Shown here: in pieces, positions 7,359-7,475 of the stretch
Numbering within the stretch: position 1 is the stretch's first letter
Layout: every line of letters starts with the position of its first letter
Source: Bacteroidales bacterium
GTDB lineage: Bacteria; Bacteroidota; Bacteroidia; Bacteroidales; WCHB1-69
Assembly: GCA_012519525.1 (NCBI GenBank)
Contig: JAAYQB010000153.1
Span: 1 to 7,475, forward strand
Reading direction: 5' to 3'
Length of the DNA: 7,475 bases
The notes under the pieces: generated by a model
Seen by the model: the letters and a program-made list of their open reading frames with translations, nothing else
What the model was told of the DNA's origin: nothing
The model's database searches: none
Made by a program: the position numbers and the translations under genes

Positions 7359-7380
7359 TGGTCCCCTTTTTTAGGACAAC
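7359..7380 (+). repeat. Putative left terminal inverted repeat of the IS
   Basis: These 22 bp start with TGGTCCCC and end with AGGACAAC. They form the outer edge of the inserted DNA as judged by loss of WG-repeat coding similarity. The matching right end is not visible, so length and exact ends are inferred. Confidence 0.5.
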
Positions 7381-7419
7381 AAAATTAAAAATTTAACGTA
7401 TAAATAATTAAAAGTTGTC
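7375..7419 (+). promoter_or_regulatory. Subterminal inverted repeat covering the orfA leader
   Basis: GACAAC (7375-7380) and GTTGTC (7414-7419) are complementary 6-bp arms around a very A/T-rich 33-nt spacer, and the second arm ends 2 nt before the orfA ATG. In a transcript entering from outside, the hairpin could hide the translation start, as described for some insertion sequences such as IS10 and IS50. The spacer may hold the transposase promoter, but no clear consensus was recognised. The short arms make this tentative. Confidence 0.25.
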
Positions 7420-7421
7420 TT

Positions 7422-7475
7422 ATGGAAAGAAGTTCAAGAAAAAAGTTTAGCTCCTCTTTTAAATCAAAAGTGGCA
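7422..7475 (+). CDS. IS3-family transposase OrfA, N-terminal fragment (3'-truncated by window end)
   Basis: The ATG at 7422 opens MERSSRKKFSSSFKSKVA, 18 residues reaching the last base of the window. The basic start followed by (K/R)-K-F-S-x-x-F-K-x-K-V-A is the typical beginning of IS3-family OrfA, a helix-turn-helix DNA-binding protein. OrfA is normally joined to the DDE catalytic OrfB by -1 frameshifting. Too little is visible to show the helix-turn-helix or to name the IS. It is transcribed against the interrupted WG-repeat/OmpA operon. Confidence 0.75.
   Translation, partial: MERSSRKKFSSSFKSKVA

Larger units (their letters stand above)
7359..7475 (+). mobile_element. Left end of an IS3-family-like insertion sequence (runs off the window)
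   Basis: The boundary is set where the WG-repeat similarity ends. The element begins TGGTCCCCTTTTTTAGGACA, starting with the TG expected for IS3-family ends and resembling the CCCCTnnAA...GGACA pattern common in IS150-type ends. About 60 bp in, an orfA-like reading frame opens on the + strand (7422). The right end and the target duplication are outside the window. By the 3-4 bp duplications usual for this family, TAA (7356-7358) or ATAA is the candidate target copy. The subgroup is not certain from this fragment. Confidence 0.75.

Overview
The window looks like a low-G+C chromosomal segment of an anaerobic or gut/oral-type member of the Bacteroidota, probably Bacteroidales or a relative. The reasons are two secreted proteins with the 'gliding motility-associated' C-terminal domain used as a type IX secretion (T9SS, type B) signal, a DUF4301 protein, a WG-repeat protein, and A-rich leaders without Shine-Dalgarno sequences. 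The order-level placement is inference.

Layout, left to right. Positions 1-1119 (+) hold the 3' end of a large SprB-repeat/PKD cell-surface protein, closed by a strong intrinsic terminator. After a 153-bp AT-rich gap containing a perfect 8-bp inverted repeat comes a tightly packed three-gene + strand run. It contains an 856-residue secreted multi-domain T9SS protein (1273-3843), riboflavin synthase (3863-4474) and a 516-residue DUF4301 protein (4489-6039). The gaps are only 19 and 14 bp, so the three are probably co-transcribed. On the - strand, converging on this run, are an OmpA-domain envelope protein (6106-6807) and, 2 nt upstream of it, the remains of a WG-repeat gene (6810-7358). That gene is cut at about 7358/7359 by the left end of an IS3-family-like insertion sequence, whose orfA begins at 7422 (+) and runs off the window.

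The two most interesting points are these. (1) The DUF4301 protein carries, in the right order, what look like the signature motifs of UDP-sugar pyrophosphorylases: a modified nucleotide-binding loop, PGGHG, NIDN, a GG...E block, FNPVD and a C-terminal FTPVKTVNDLL. This suggests an unrecognised nucleotidyltransferase. (2) The IS insertion into the WG-repeat gene separates the coupled OmpA gene from whatever promoter lay upstream. No CRISPR array, tRNA or rRNA was seen. No complete novel system is evident in this window.
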